This document shows, piece by piece, positions 32,401-47,100 of a stretch of 64,000 bases of DNA. Under the pieces are notes generated by a model. The model searched no databases and was not told the origin of the DNA. It was given only the letters and a program-made list of their open reading frames with translations. Each line of letters starts with the position of its first letter. Within the stretch, counting starts at the first letter, position 1. The stretch is from Melieria omissa (Eukaryota; Arthropoda; Insecta; Diptera; Ulidiidae), in contig OZ020269.1 of NCBI GenBank assembly GCA_963971225.1, forward strand, positions 1 through 64,000, written 5' to 3'. The translations under genes and the position numbers were made by a program.

Positions 32401-35400
32401 TGTGTATTTTGTAATAGGCAGTTTTTCAATGTTATCCTTGCGCATCGATATGCTCATTATTCCTGAAGGATAATGAAAAGTTAGGGACCAATATAGAAAG
32501 CATAAGACTCTGGCTAAATTTTAAGGGGTCAATTATTAATATGCACTTATGCATTTGGTGTTGACAAGCATTTTAGTGGTTGCACCCAAGTAGCAATTTT
32601 TTCAAAGTCACCGTTCCAAATCGATTTGCTTTCGAACCTTGGGGTATAGAAGGATGATTGATACCATTATAGAAAGCATACGAGTCTAGCTAAATAATAA
32701 GGCATAATATTATTAAAATCCGTTAACGGGTTTTTAATTTTTAATTTCGATCATGCTGCCGGTGGGATATTTTTTTATTTACCAAATTATTGAAAGGTGG
32801 TCACTCTGGCTTAATTTTGACGCCATTTTGATTAAAGTGATTGTGCGTACTTAGGTTCCACAAGCATTTGATTGGTTATATAGATGAGAGGTGCATTCTT
32901 TCAATCAGTCGTTGTTGTGACAGCAACGAAGCAACACGTGTGGGGGCTGCGCGGATTTTTGTTTTGTTTCCTCAAGAAATTCTATGTATGAAAAAAAATT
33001 AGATGCTTTTGTTGTTGTAGTTTTTGTTTTGGCGATTGGTTGGCCTTTCGGCAATGACAAATGGGAACATTATATTTTTTTCACTTATAATTTTAAGGGT
33101 CAAGCGAAATGCACAATGTGCTTTCAACTAATTCAATTAATTATTTAATTATTTATTATTATTTAATTTGTTTGCATTTTTTTGGGCAACTTTAAATGTA
33201 TTGGTTTTTGCTTTTCCATAAGAAGACTTTGGGCACCCCTGATATAGATGTATCATGTGGTCGATATCACTTTTCCACAACGAAATTCTCCTGCATTATT
33301 TGAGATAGCGAGAAGATTGACCCCATTTATGAAAGCTCAAAACTCCAGCTAGGTTTTAAGGTTATTATTTTTTCTATAAACCTAGAATCATCATATTTTA
33401 CAAGCATTTTATCGATTTTGCAGTAGGCAGCCATTTAATGTCACTCTTGCGCATCGATCTGTTCATGATTGCCTAATAGTAATCAAATTATTGATTTAAT
33501 TTGATAAAGCTGCAACCTCTAGCTACATTTTAAGGGGTTTTTTATTAACGTAACCCATACCGTTTGGAATCTATAAGCACTTTAGTGGTGAGTGTGTATT
33601 TTGTAATAGGCAGTTTTTCAATGTTATCCTTGCGCATCGATATGCTCATTATTCCTGAAGGATAATGAAAAGTTAGGGACCAATATAGAAAGCATAAGAC
33701 TCTGGCTAAATTTTAAGGGGTCAATTATTAATATGCACTTATGCATTTGGTGTTGACAAGCATTTTAGTGGTTGCACCCAAGTAGCAATTTTTTCAAAGT
33801 CACCGTTCCAAATCGATTTGCTTTCGAACCTTGGGGTATAGAAGGATGATTGATACCATTATAGAAAGCATACGAGTGTAGCTAAATAATAAGGCATAAT
33901 AATATTAAAATCCGTTAACGGGTCGAGATTTAACAGCCATAATTTCGATCATGCTGCCGGTGGGATATTTTTTTTATTTACCAAATTGGTGAAAGGTGGT
34001 CACTCTGGCTTAATTTTGACGCCATTTTGATTAAAGTGATTGTGCGTACTTAGGTTCCACAAGCATTTGATTGGTTATATAGATCAGAGGTGCATTCTTT
34101 CAATCAGTCGTTGTTGTGACAGCAACGAAGCAACACGTGTGGGGGCTGCGCGGATTTTTGTTTTGTTTCCTCAAGAAATTCTATGTATGAAAAAAAATTA
34201 GATGCTTTTGTTGTTGTAGTTTTTGTTTTGGCGATTGGTTGGCCTTTCGGCAATGACAAATGGGAACATTATATTTTTTTCACTTATAATTTTAAGGGTC
34301 AAGCGAAATGCACAATGTGCTTTCAACTAATTCAATTAATTAAATAATTTGTTTGCATTTTTTTGGGCAAGTTTAAATGTATTGGTTTTTGCTTTTCCAT
34401 AAGAAGACTTTGGGCACCCCTGATATAGATGTATCATGTGGTCGATATCACTTTTCCACAACGAAATTCTCCTGCATTATTTGAGATAGCGAGAAGATTG
34501 ACCCCATTTATGAAAGCTCAAAACTCCAGCTAGGTTTTAAGGTTATTATTTTTTCTATAAACCTAGAATCATCATATTGTACAAGCATTTTATCGATTTT
34601 GCAGTAGGCAGCCATTTAATGTCACTCTTGCGCATCGATCTGTTCATGATTGCCTAATAGTAATCAAATTATTAATTTAATTTGATAAAGCTGCAATCTC
34701 TAGCTACATTTTAAGGGGTTTTTTATTAACGTAACCCATACCGTTTGGAATCTATAAGCACTTTAGTGGTGAGTGTGTATTTTGTAATAGGCAGTTTTTC
34801 AATGTTATCCTTGCGCATCGATATGCTCATTATTCCTGAAGGATAATGAAAAGTTAGGGACCAATATAGAAAGCATAAGACTCTGGCTAAATTTTAAGGG
34901 GTCAATTATTAATATGCACTTATGCATTTGGTGTTGACAAGCATTTTAGTGGTTGCACCCAAGTAGCAATTTTTTCAAAGTCACCGTTCCAAATCGATTT
35001 GCTTTCGAACCTTGGGGTATAGAAGGATGATTGATACCATTATAGAAAGCATACGAGTCTAGCTAAATAATAAGGCATAATATTATTAAAATCCGTTAAC
35101 GGGTCGAGATTTAACAGCCATAATTTCGATCATGCTGCCGGTGGGATATTTTTTTATTTACCAAATTATTGAAAGGTGGTCACTCTGGCTTAATTTTGAC
35201 GCCATTTTGATTAAAGTGATTGTGCGTACTTAGGTTCCATAAGCATTTGATTGGTTATATAGATCAGAGGTGCATTCTTTCAATCAGTCGTTGTTGTGAC
35301 AGCAACGAAGCAACACGTGTGGGGGCTGCGCGGATTTTTGTTTTGTTTCCTCAAGAAATTCTATGTATGAAAAAAAATTAGATGCTTTTGTTGTTGTAGT

Positions 35401-35533
35401 TTTTGTTTTGGCGATTGGTTGGCCTTTCGGCAATGACAAATGGGAACATTATATTTTTTTCACTTATAATTTTAAGGGTCAAGCGAAATGCACAATGTGC
35501 TTTCAACTAATTCAATTAATTAAATAATTTGTT
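29479..35533. repeat. Satellite array segment 8a (uninterrupted)
   Basis: Units start at 29984 (long), 31182 (1167 bp, lacks ttaaggggtcaat-type sequence near 31352), 32349 (long, with gggtttttaatttttaattt replacing part of the offset ~380 region at 32731), 33541 (gagtgtagct, aataatatt, ggtgaaagg, gcaagttt) and 34722. No gene or transposon. Confidence 0.95.
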
Positions 35534-36740
35534 TGCATATTTTTGGGCAACTTTACATGTATTGGTTTTTGCTTTTCCATAAGAATATTTTGGGCACCCC
35601 TAATATAGATGTATCATGTGGTCGATATCACTTTTCCACAACGAAATTCTCCTGCATTATTTGAGATAGCGAGAAGATTGACCCCATTTATGAAAGCTCA
35701 AAACTCCAGCTAGGTTTTAAGGTTGATATTTTTTCTATAAACCTAGAATCATCATATTTTACAAGCATTTTATCGATTTTGCAGTAGGCAGCTATTTAAT
35801 GTCACTTTTGCGCATCGAATTGTTCATGATTGCCGATTAGTAATGAAATTATTGATTTAATTTGATAAAGCTGCAATCTCTAGCTACATTTTAAGGGGTT
35901 TTTGATTAATGTAACCCATACCATTTGGAATCTATAAGCACTTTAGTGGTGAGTGTGTATTTTGTAATAGGCAGTTTTTCAATGTTATCCTTGCGCATCG
36001 ATATGCTCATTATTCCTGAAGGATAATGAAAAGTTAGGGACCAATATAGAAAGCATAAGACTCTGGCTAAATTTTAAGGGGTCAATTATTAATATGCACT
36101 TATGCATTTGGTGTTGACAAGCATTTTAGTGGTTGCACCCAAGTAGCAATTTTTTCAAAGTCACCGTTCCAAATCGATTTGCTTTCGAACCTTGGGGTAT
36201 AGAAGGATGATTATTGATACCATTATAGAAAGCATACGAGTCTAGCTAAATAATAAGGCATAATATTATTAAAATCCGTTAACGGGTCGAGATTTAACAG
36301 CCATAATTTCGATCATGCTGCCGGTGGGATATTTTTTTTATTTACCAAATTGGTGAAAGGTGGTCACTCTGGCTTAATTTTGACGCCATTTTGATTAAAG
36401 TGATTGATTGGTTATATAGATCAGAGGTGCATTGTTTCAATCAGTCGTTGTTGTGACAGCAACGAAGCAACACGTGTGGGGGCTGCGCGGATTTTTGTTT
36501 TGTTGCCTCAAGAGATTGTATGTATGAAAACAAATTAGATGCTTTTGTTGTTGTAGTTTTTGTGTGTATGCTTTTTTGTGTTGGCGATTGGTTGGCCTTT
36601 CGGCAATGACAAATGGGAACATTATATTTTTTTCACTTATAATTTTAAGGGTCAAGCGAAATGCACAATGTGCTTTCAACTAATTGATTAAATAATTTGT
36701 TTGCATTTTTTTTGGGCAACTTTACATGTATTGGATTTTG
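35534..36740. repeat. Divergent monomer island
   Basis: From the tail of the 34722 unit through most of the 35902 unit, changes are much denser than elsewhere: agaatattttggg, ccctaatatag, gttgatatttttt, catcgaattgttc, gccgattagtaatgaaatt, tttgattaatg, ccatttgg, gttgcctcaagagattg and an added tgtgtatgctttttt-like stretch near 36562. About 27 bp (offset ~500) are lost at 36402 between tgattg repeats. The island may be an older unit that escaped homogenisation. Confidence 0.85.
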
Positions 36741-39700
36741 CTTTTCCATAAGAAGATTTTGGGCACCCCTGATATAGATGTATCATGTGGTCGATATCAC
36801 TTTTCCACAACGAAATTCTCCTGCATTATCTGAGATAGCGAGAAGATTGACCCCATTTATGAAAGCTCAAAACTCCAGCTAGGTTTTAAGGTTATTATTT
36901 TTTCTATAAACCTAGAATCATCATATTTTACAAGCATTTTATCGATTTTGCAGTAGGCAGCCATTTAATGTCACTCTTGCGCATCGATCTGTTCATGATT
37001 GCCTAATAGTAATCAAATTATTGATTTAATTTGATAAAGCTGCAATCTCTAGCTACATTTTAAGGGGTTTTTTATTAACGTAACCCATACCGTTTGGAAT
37101 CTATAAGCACTTTAGTGGTGAGTGTGTATTTTGTAATAGGCAGTTTTTCAATGTTATCCTTGCGCATCGATATGCTCATTATTCCTGAAGGATAATGAAA
37201 AGTTAGGGACCAATATAGAAAGCATAAGACTCTGGCTAAATTTTAAGGGGTCAATTATTAATATGCACTTATGCATTTGGTGTTGACAAGCATTTTAGTG
37301 GTTGCACCCAAGTAGCAATTTTTTCAAAGTCACCGTTCCAAATCGATTTGCTTTCGAATCTTGGGGTATAGAAGGATGATTGATACCATTATAGAAAGCA
37401 TACGAGTGTAGCTAAATAATAAGGCATAATAATATTAAAATCCGTTAACGGGTCGAGATTTAACAGCCATAATTTCGATCATGCTGCCGGTGGGATATTT
37501 TTTTTATTTACCAAATTATTGAAAGGTGGTCACTCTGGCTTAATTTTGACGCCATTTTGATTAAAGTGATTGTGCGTACTTAGGTTCCACAAGCATTTGA
37601 TTGGTTATATAGATCAGAGGTGCATTCTTTCAATCAGTCGTTGTTGTGACAGCAACGAAGCAACACGTGTGGGGGCTGCGCTGATTTTTTTTTTTGTTTC
37701 CTCAAGAAATTCTATGTATGAAAAAAAATTAGATGCTTTTGTTGTTGTAGTTTTTGTTTTGGCGATTGGTTGGCCTTTCGGCAATGACAAATGGGAACAT
37801 TATATTTTTTTCACTTATAATTTTAAGGGTCAAGCGAAATGCACAATGTGCTTTCAACTAATTCAATTAACTAAATAATTTGTTTGCATTTTTTTGGTCA
37901 ACTTTACATGTATTGGTTTTTGCTTTTCCATAAGAAGATTTTGGGCACCCCTGATATAGATGTATCATGTGGTCGATATCACTTTTCCACAACGAAATTC
38001 TCCTGCATTATCTGAGATAGCGAGAAGATTGACCCCATTTATGAGAGCTCAAAACTCCAGCTAGGTTTTAAGGTTATTCGTTTTTCTATAAACCTAGAAT
38101 CATCATATTTTACAAGCATTTTATCGATTTTGCAGTAGGCCGCCATTTAATGTCACTCTTGCGCATCGATCTGTTCATGATTGCCGAATAGTAATCAAAT
38201 TATTGATTTAATTTGATAAAGCTGGGATCTCTAGCTACATTTTAAGGGGTTTTTTATTAACGTAACCTGTACCGTTTGGAATCTATAAGCACTTTAGTGG
38301 TGAGTGTGTATTTTGTAATAGGCAGTTTTTCAATGTTATCCTTGCGCATCGATATGCTCATTATTCCTGAAGGATAATGAAAAGTTAGGGACCAATATAG
38401 AAAGCATAAGACTCTGGCTAAATTTTAAGGGGTCAATTATTAATATGCACTTATGCATTTGGTGTTGACAAGCATTTTAGTGGTTGCACCCAAGTAGCAA
38501 TTTTTTCAAAGTCACCGTTCCAAATCGATTTGCTTTCGAACCTTGGGGTATAGAAGGATGATTGATACCATTATAGAAAGCATACGAGTGTAGCTAAATA
38601 ATAAGGCATAATAATATTAAAATCCGTTAACGGGTCGAGATTTAACAGCTATAATTTCGATCATGCTGCCGGTGGGATATTTTTTTATTTACAAAATTAT
38701 TGAAAGGTGGTCACTCTGGCTTAATTTTGACGCCATTTTGATTAAAGTGATTGTGCGTACTTAGGTTCCACAAGCATTTGATTGGTTATATAGATCAGAG
38801 GTGCATTCTTTCAATCAGTCGTTGTTGTGACAGCAACGAAGCAACACGTGTGGGGGCTGCGCGGATTTTTGTTTTGTTTCCTCAAGAAATTCTATGTATG
38901 AAAAAAAATTAGATGCTTTTGTTGTTGTAGTTTTTGTTTTGGCGATTGGTTGGCCTTTCGGCAATGACAAATGGGAACATTATATTTTTTTCACTTATAA
39001 TTTTAAGGGTCAAGCGAAATGCACAATGTACTTTCAACTAATTCAATTAATTATTTAATTATTTATTATTATTTAATTTGTTTGCATTTTTTTGGGCAAC
39101 TTTAAATGTATTGGTTTTTGCTTTTCCATAAGAAGACTTTGGGCACCCCTGATATAGATGTATCATGTGGTCGATATCACTTTTCCACAACGAAATTCTC
39201 CTGCATTATTTGAGATAGCGAGAAGATTGACCCCATTTATGAAAGCTCAAAACTCCAGCTAGGTTTTAAGGTTATTATTTTTTCTATAAACCTAGAATCA
39301 TCATATTTTACAAGCATTTTATCGATTTTGCAGTAGGCAGCCATTTAATGTCACTCTTGCGCATCGATCTCTGCATCTGTTCATGATTGCCTAATAGTAA
39401 TCAAATTATTGATTTAATTTGATAAAGCTGCAATCTCTAGCTACATTTTAAGGGGTTTTTTATTAACGTAACCCATACCGTTTGGAATCTATAAGCACTT
39501 TAGTGGTGAGTGTGTATTTTGTAATAGGCAGTTTTTCAATGTTATCCTTGCGCATCGATATGCTCATTATTCCTGAAGGATAATGAAAAGTTAGGGACCA
39601 ATATAGAAAGCAGAAGACTCTGGCTAAATTTTAAGGGGTCAATTATTAATATGCACTTATGCATTTGGTGTTGACAAGCATTTTAGTGGTTGCACCCAAG

Positions 39701-42700
39701 TAGCAATTTTTGCTTTCGAACCTTGGGGTATAGAAGGATGATTGATACCATTATAGAAAGCATACGAGTCTAGCTAAATAATAAGGCATAATATTATTAA
39801 AATCCGTTAACGGGTCGAGATTTAACAGCCATAATTTCGATCATGCTGCCGGTGGGATATTTTTGTATTTACAAAATTATTGAAAGGTGGTCTTAATTGC
39901 TGGCTTAATTTTGTCGCCATTTTGATTAAAGTGATTGTGCGTACTTAGGTTCCACAAGCATTTGATTGGTTATATAGATCAGAGGTGCATTCTTTCAATC
40001 AGTCGTTGTTGTGACAGCAACGAAGCAACACGTGTGGGGGCTGCGCGGATTTTTGTTTGGTTTCCTCAAGAAATTCTATGTATGAAAAAAAATTAGATGC
40101 TTTTGTTGTTGTAGTTTTTGTTTTGGCGATTGGTTGGCCTTTCGGCAATGACAAATGGGAACATTATATTTTTTTCACTTATAATTTGAAGGGTCAAGCG
40201 AAATGCACAATGTGCTTTCAACTAATTCAATTAATTAAATAATTTGTTTGCATTTTTTTGGGCAACTTTAAATGTATTGGTTTTTGCTTTTCCATAAGAA
40301 GACTTTGGGCACCCCTGATATAGATGTATCATGTGGTCGATATCACTTTTCCACAACGAAATTCTCCTGCATTATTTGAGATAGCGAGAAGATTGACCCC
40401 ATTTATGAAAGCTCAAAACTCCAGCTAGGTTTTAAGGTTATTATTTTTTCTATAAACCTAGAATCATCATATTTTACAAGCATTTTATCGATTTTGCAGT
40501 AGGCAGCCATTTAATGTCACTCTTGCGCATCGATCTGTTCATGATTGCCTAATAGTAATCAAATTATTGATTTAATTTGATAAAGCTGCAATCTCTAGCT
40601 ACATTTTAAGGGGTTTTTTTATTAACGTAACCCATACCGTTTGGAATCTATAAGCACTTTAGTGGTGAGTGTGTATTTTGTAATAGGCAGTTTTTCAATG
40701 TTATCCTTGCGCATCGATATGCTCATTATTCCTGAAGGATAATGAAAAGTTAGGGACCAATATAGAAAGCATAAGACTCTGGCTAAATTTTAAGGGGTCA
40801 ATTATTAATATGCACTTATGCATTTGGTGTTGACAAGCATTTTAGTGGTTGCACCCAAGTAGCAATTTTTTCAAAGTCACCGTTCCAAATCGATTTGCTT
40901 TCGAACCTTGGGGTATAGAAGGATGATTGATACCATTATAGAAAGCATACGAGTCTAGCTAAATAATAAGGCATAATATTATTAAAATACGTTAACGGGT
41001 CGAGATTTAACAGCCATAATTTCGATCATGCTGCCGGTGGGATATTTTTTTATTTACCAAATTATTGAAAGGTGGTCACTCTGGCTTAATTTTGACGCCA
41101 TTTTGATTAAAGTGATTGTGCGTACTTAGGTTCCACAAGCATTTGATTGGTTATATAGATCAGAGTTGCATTCTTTCAATCAGTCGTTGTTGTGACAGCA
41201 ACGAAGCAACACGTGTGGGGGCTGCGCGGATTTTTGTTTTGTTTCCTCAAGAAATTCTATGTATGAAAAAAAATTAGATGCTTTTGTTGTTGTAGTTTTT
41301 GTTTTGGCGATTGGTTGGCCTTTCGGCAATGACAAATGGGAACATTATATTTTTTTCACTTATAATTTTAAGGGTCAAGCGAAATGCACAATGTGCTTTC
41401 AACTAATTCAATTAATTAAATAATTTGTTTGCATTTTTTTGGGCAAGTTTAAATGTATTGGTTTTTGCTTTTCCATAAGAAGACTTTGGGCACCCCTGAT
41501 ATAGATGTATCATGTGGTCGATATCACTTTTCCACAACGAAATTCTCCTGCATTATTTGAGATAGCGAGAAGATTGACCCCATTTATGAAAGCTCAAAAC
41601 TCCAGCTAGGTTTTAAGGTTATTATTTTTTCTATAAACCTAGAATCATCATATTTTACAAGCATTTTATCGATTTTGCAGTAGGCAGCCATTTAATGTCA
41701 CTCTTGCGCATCGATCTGTTCATGATTGCCTAATAGTAATCAAATTATTGATTTAATTTGATAAAGCTGCAATCTCTAGCTTCATTTTAAGGGGTTTTTT
41801 ATTAACGTAACCCATACCGTTTGGAATCTATAAGCACTTTAGTGGTGAGTGTGTATTTTGTAATAGGCAGTTTTTCAATGTTATCCTTGCGCATCGATAT
41901 GCTCATTATTCCTGAAGGATAATGAAAAGTTAGGGACCAATATAGAAAGCATAAGACTCTGGCTAAATTTTAAGGGGTCAATTATTAATATGCACTTATG
42001 CATTTGGTGTTGACAAGCATTTTAGTGGTTGCACCCAAGTAGCAATTTTTTCAAAGTCACCGTTCCAAATCGATTTGCTTTCGAACCTTGGGGTATAGAA
42101 GGATGATTGATACCATTATAGAAAGCATACGAGTGTAGCTAAATAATAAGGCATAATATTATTAAAATCCGTTAACGGGTCGAGATTTAACAGCCATAAT
42201 TTCGATCATGCTGCCGGTGGGATATTTTTTTATTTACCAAATTATTGAAAGGTGGTCACTCTGGCTTAATTTTGACGCCATTTTGATTAAAGTGATTGTG
42301 CGTACTTAGGTTCCACAAGCATTTGATTGGTTATATAGATCAGAGGTGCATTCTTTCAATCAGTCGTTGTTGTGACAGCAACGAAGCAACACGTGTGGGG
42401 GCTGCGCGGATTTTTGTTTTGTTTCCTCAAGAAATTCTATGTATGAAAAAAAATTAGATGCTTTTGTTGTTGTAGTTTTTGTTTTGGCGATTGGTTGGCC
42501 TTTCGGCAATGACAAATGGGAACATTATATTTTTTTCACTTATAATTTTAAGGGTCAAGCGAAATGCACAATGTGCTTTCAACTAATTCAATTAATTAAA
42601 TAATTTGTTTGCATTTTTTTGGGCAAGTTTAAATGTATTGGTTTTTGCTTTTCCATAAGAAGACTTTGGACACCCCTGATATAGATGTATCATGTGGTCG

Positions 42701-44175
42701 ATATCACTTTTCCACAACGAAATTCTCCTGCATTATTTGAGATAGCGAGAAGATTGACCCCATTTATGAAAGCTCAAAACTCCAGCTAGGTTTTAAGGTT
42801 ATTATTTTTTCTATAAACCTAGAATCATCATATTTTACAAGCATTTTATCGATTTTGCAGTAGGCAGCCATTTAATGTCACTCTTGCGCATCGATCTGTT
42901 CATGATTGCCTAATAGTAATCAAATTATTGATTTAATTTGATAAAGCTGCAATCTCTAGCTACATTTTAAGGGGTTTTTTATTAAGGTAACCCATACCGT
43001 TTGGAATCTATAAGCACTTTAGTGGTGAGTGTGTATTTTGTAATAGGCAGTTTTTCAATGTTATCCTTGCGCATCGATATGCTCATTATTCCTGAAGGAT
43101 AATGAAAAGTTAGGGACCAATATAGAAAGCATAAGACTCTGGCTAAATTTTAAGGGGTCAATTATTAATATGCACTTATGCATTTGGTGTTGACAAGCAT
43201 TTTAGTGGTTGCACCCAAGTAGCAATTTTTTCAAAGTCACCGTTCCAAATCGATTTGCTTTCGAACCTTGGGGTATAGAAGGATGATTGATACCATTATA
43301 GAAAGCATACGAGTCTAGCTAAATAATAAGGCATAATATTATTAAAATCCGTTAACGGGTCGAGATTTAACAGCCATAATTTCGATCATGCTGCCGGTGG
43401 GATATTTTTTTATTTACCAAATTATTGAAAGGTGGTCACTCTGGCTTAATTTTGACGCCATTTTGATTAAAGTGATTGTGCGTACTTAGGTTCCACAAGC
43501 ATTTGATTGGTTATATAGATCAGAGGTGCATTCTTTCAATCAGTCGTTGTTGTGACAGCAACGAAGCAACACGTGTGGGGGCTGCGCGGATTTTTGTTTT
43601 GTTTCCTCAAGAAATTCTATGTATGAAAAAAAATTAGATGCTTTTGTTGTTGTAGTTTTTGTTTTGGCGATTGGTTGGCCTTTCGGCAATGACAAATGGG
43701 AACATTATATTTTTTTCACTTATAATTTTAAGGGTCAAGCGAAATGCACAATGTGCTTTCAACTAATTCAATTAATTATTTAATTGTTTATTATTATTTA
43801 ATTTGTTTGCATTTTTTTGGGCAACTTTAAATGTATTGGTTTTTGCTTTTCCATAAGAAGACTTTGGGCACCCCTGATATAGATGTATCATGTGGTCGAT
43901 ATCACTTTTCCACAACGAAAGTCTCCTGCATTATTTGAGATAGCGAGAAGATTGACCCCATTTATGAAAGCTCAAAACTCCAGCTAGGTTTTAAGGTTAT
44001 TATTTTTTCTATAAACCTAGAATCATCATATTTTACAAGCATTTTATCGATTTTGCAGTAGGCAGCCATTTAATGTCACTCTTGCGCATCGATCTGTTCA
44101 TGATTGCCTAATAGTAATCAAATTATTGATTTAATTTGATAAAGCTGCAATCTCTAGCTACATTTTAAGGGGTTT
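36741..44175. repeat. Satellite array segment 8b (uninterrupted)
   Basis: Units start at 37071, 38253 (long, opens cgtaacctgtaccg, has an 8-bp ctctgcat-type insertion near 39370), 39459 (same 26-bp deletion as the 19333 unit, at 39706-39713), 40618, 41798 and 42978 (long, opens attaaggtaacc). No gene. Confidence 0.95.
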
Positions 44176-47100
44176 TTTATTAACGTAACCCATACCGTTT
44201 GGAATCTATAAGCACTTTAGTGGTGAGTGTGTATTTTGTAATAGGCAGTTTTTCAATGTTATCCTTGCGCATCGATATGCTCATTATTCCTGAAGGATAA
44301 TGAAAAGTTAGGGACCAATATAGAAAGCATAAGACTCTGGCTAAATTTTAAGGGGTCAATTATTAATATGCACTTATGCATTTGGTGTTGACAAGCATTT
44401 TAGTGGTTGCACCCAAGTAGCAATTTTTTCAAAGTCACCGTTCCAAATCGATTTGCTTTCGAACCTTGGGGTATAGAAGGATGATTGATACCATTATAGA
44501 AAGCATACGAGTGTAGCTAAATAATAAGGCATAATAATATTAAAATCCGTTAACGGGTCGAGATTTAACAGCCATAATTTCGATCATGCTGCCGGTGGGA
44601 TATTTTTTTTATTTACCAAATTGGTGAAAGGTGGTCACTCTGGCTTAATTTTGACGCCATTTTGATTAAAGTGATTGTGCGTACTTAGGTTCCACAAGCA
44701 TTTGATTGGTTATATAGATCAGAGGTGCATTCTTTCAATCAGTCGTTGTTGTGACAGCAACGAAGCAACACGTGTGGGGGCTGCGCGGATTTTTGTTTTG
44801 TTTCCTCAAGAAATTCTATGTATGAAAAAAAATTAGATGCTTTTGTTGTTGTAGTTTTTGTTTTGGCGATTGGTTGGCCTTTCGGCAATGACAAATGGGA
44901 ACATTATATTTTTTTCACTTATAATTTTAAGGGTCAAGCGAAATGCACAATGTGCTTTCAACTAATTCAATTAATTAAATAATTTGTTTGCATTTTTTTG
45001 GGCAAGTTTAAATGTATTGGTTTTTGCTTTTCCATAAGAAGACTTTGGGCACCCCTGATATAGATGTATCATGTGGTCGATATCACTTTTCCACAACGAA
45101 ATTCTCCTGCATTATTTGAGATAGCGAGAAGATTGACCCCATTTATGAAAGCTCAAAACTCCAGCTAGGTTTTAAGGTTATTATTTTTTCTATAAACCTA
45201 GAATCATCATATTTTACAAGCATTTTATCGATTTTGCAGTAGGCAGCCATTTAATGTCACTCTTGCGCATCGATCTGTTCATGATTGCCTAATAGTAATC
45301 AAATTATTGATTTAATTTGATAAAGCTGCAATCTCTAGCTTCATTTTAAGGGGTTTTTTATTAACGTAACCCATACCGTTTGGAATCTATAAGCACTTTA
45401 GTGGTGAGTGTGTATTTTGTAATAGGCAGTTTTTCAATGTTATCCTTGCGCATCGATATGCTCATTATTCCTGAAGGATAATGAAAAGTTAGGGACCAAT
45501 ATAGAAAGCATAAGACTCTGGCTAAATTTTAAGGGGTCAATTATTAATATGCACTTATGCATTTGGTGTTGACAAGCATTTTAGTGGTTGCACCCAAGTA
45601 GCAATTTTTTCAAAGTCACCGTTCCAAATCGATTTGCTTTCGAACCTTGGGGTATAGAAGGATGATTGATACCATTATAGAAAGCATACGAGTCTAGCTA
45701 AATAATAAGGCATAGTATTATTAAAATCCGTTAACGGGTCGAGATTTAACAGCCATAATTTCGATCATGCTGCCGGTGGGATATTTTTTTATTTACCAAA
45801 TTATTGAAAGGTGGTCACTCTGGCTTAATTTTGACGCCATTTTGATTAAAGTGATTGTGCGTACTTAGGTTCCACAAGCATTTGGTTGGTTATATAGATC
45901 AGAGGTGCATTCTTTCAATCAGTCGTTGTTGTGACAGCAACGAAGCAACACGTGTGGGGGCTGCGCGGATTTTTGTTTTGTTTCCTCAAGAAATTCTATG
46001 TATGAAAAAAAATTAGATGCTTTTGTTGTTGTAGTTTTTGTTTTGGCGATTGGTTGGCCTTTCGGCAATGACAAATGGGAACATTATATTTTTTTCACTT
46101 ATAATTTGAAGGGTCAAGCGAAATGCACAATGTGCTTTCAACTAATTCAATTAATTAAATAATTTGTTTGCATTTTTTTGGGCAACTTTAAATGTATTGG
46201 TTTTTGCTTTTCCATAAGAAGACTTTGGGCACCCCTGATATAGATGTATCATGTGGTCGATATCACTTTTCCACAACGAAATTCTCCTGCATTATTTGAG
46301 ATAGCGAGAAGATTGACCCCATTTATGAAAGCTCAAAACTCCAGCTAGGTTTTAAGGTTATTATTTTTTCTATAAACCTAGAATCATCATATTTTACAAG
46401 CATTTTATCGATTTTGCAGTAGGCAGCCATTTAATGTCACTCTTGCGCATCGATCTGTTCATGATTGCCTAATAGTAATCAAATTATTGATTTAATTTGA
46501 TAAAGCTGCAATCTCTAGCTACATTTTAAGGGGTTTTTTATTAACGTAACCCATACCGTTTGGAATCTATAAGCACTTTAGTGGTGAGTGTGTATTTTGT
46601 AATAGGCAGTTTTTCAATGTTATCCTTGCGCATCGATATGCTCATTATTCCTGAAGGATAATGAAAAGTTAGGGACCAATATAGAAAGCATAAGACTCTG
46701 GCTAAATTTTAAGGGGTCAATTATTAATATGCACTTATGCATTTGGTGTTGACAAGCATTTTAGTGGTTGCACCCAAGTAGCAATTTTTTCAAAGTCACC
46801 GTTCCAAATCGATTTGCTTTCGAACCTTGGGGTATAGAAGGATGATTGATACCATTATAGAAAGCATACGAGTCTAGCTAAATAATAAGGCATAATATTA
46901 TTAAAATCCGTTAACGGGTCGAGATTTAACAGCCATAATTTCGATCATGCTGCCGGTGGGATATTTTTTTATTTACCAAATTATTGAAAGGTGGTCACTC
47001 TGGCTTAATTTTGACGCCATTTTGATTAAAGTGATTGTGCGTACTTAGGTTCCACAAGCATTTGATTGGTTATATAGATCAGAGGTGCATTCTTTCAATC

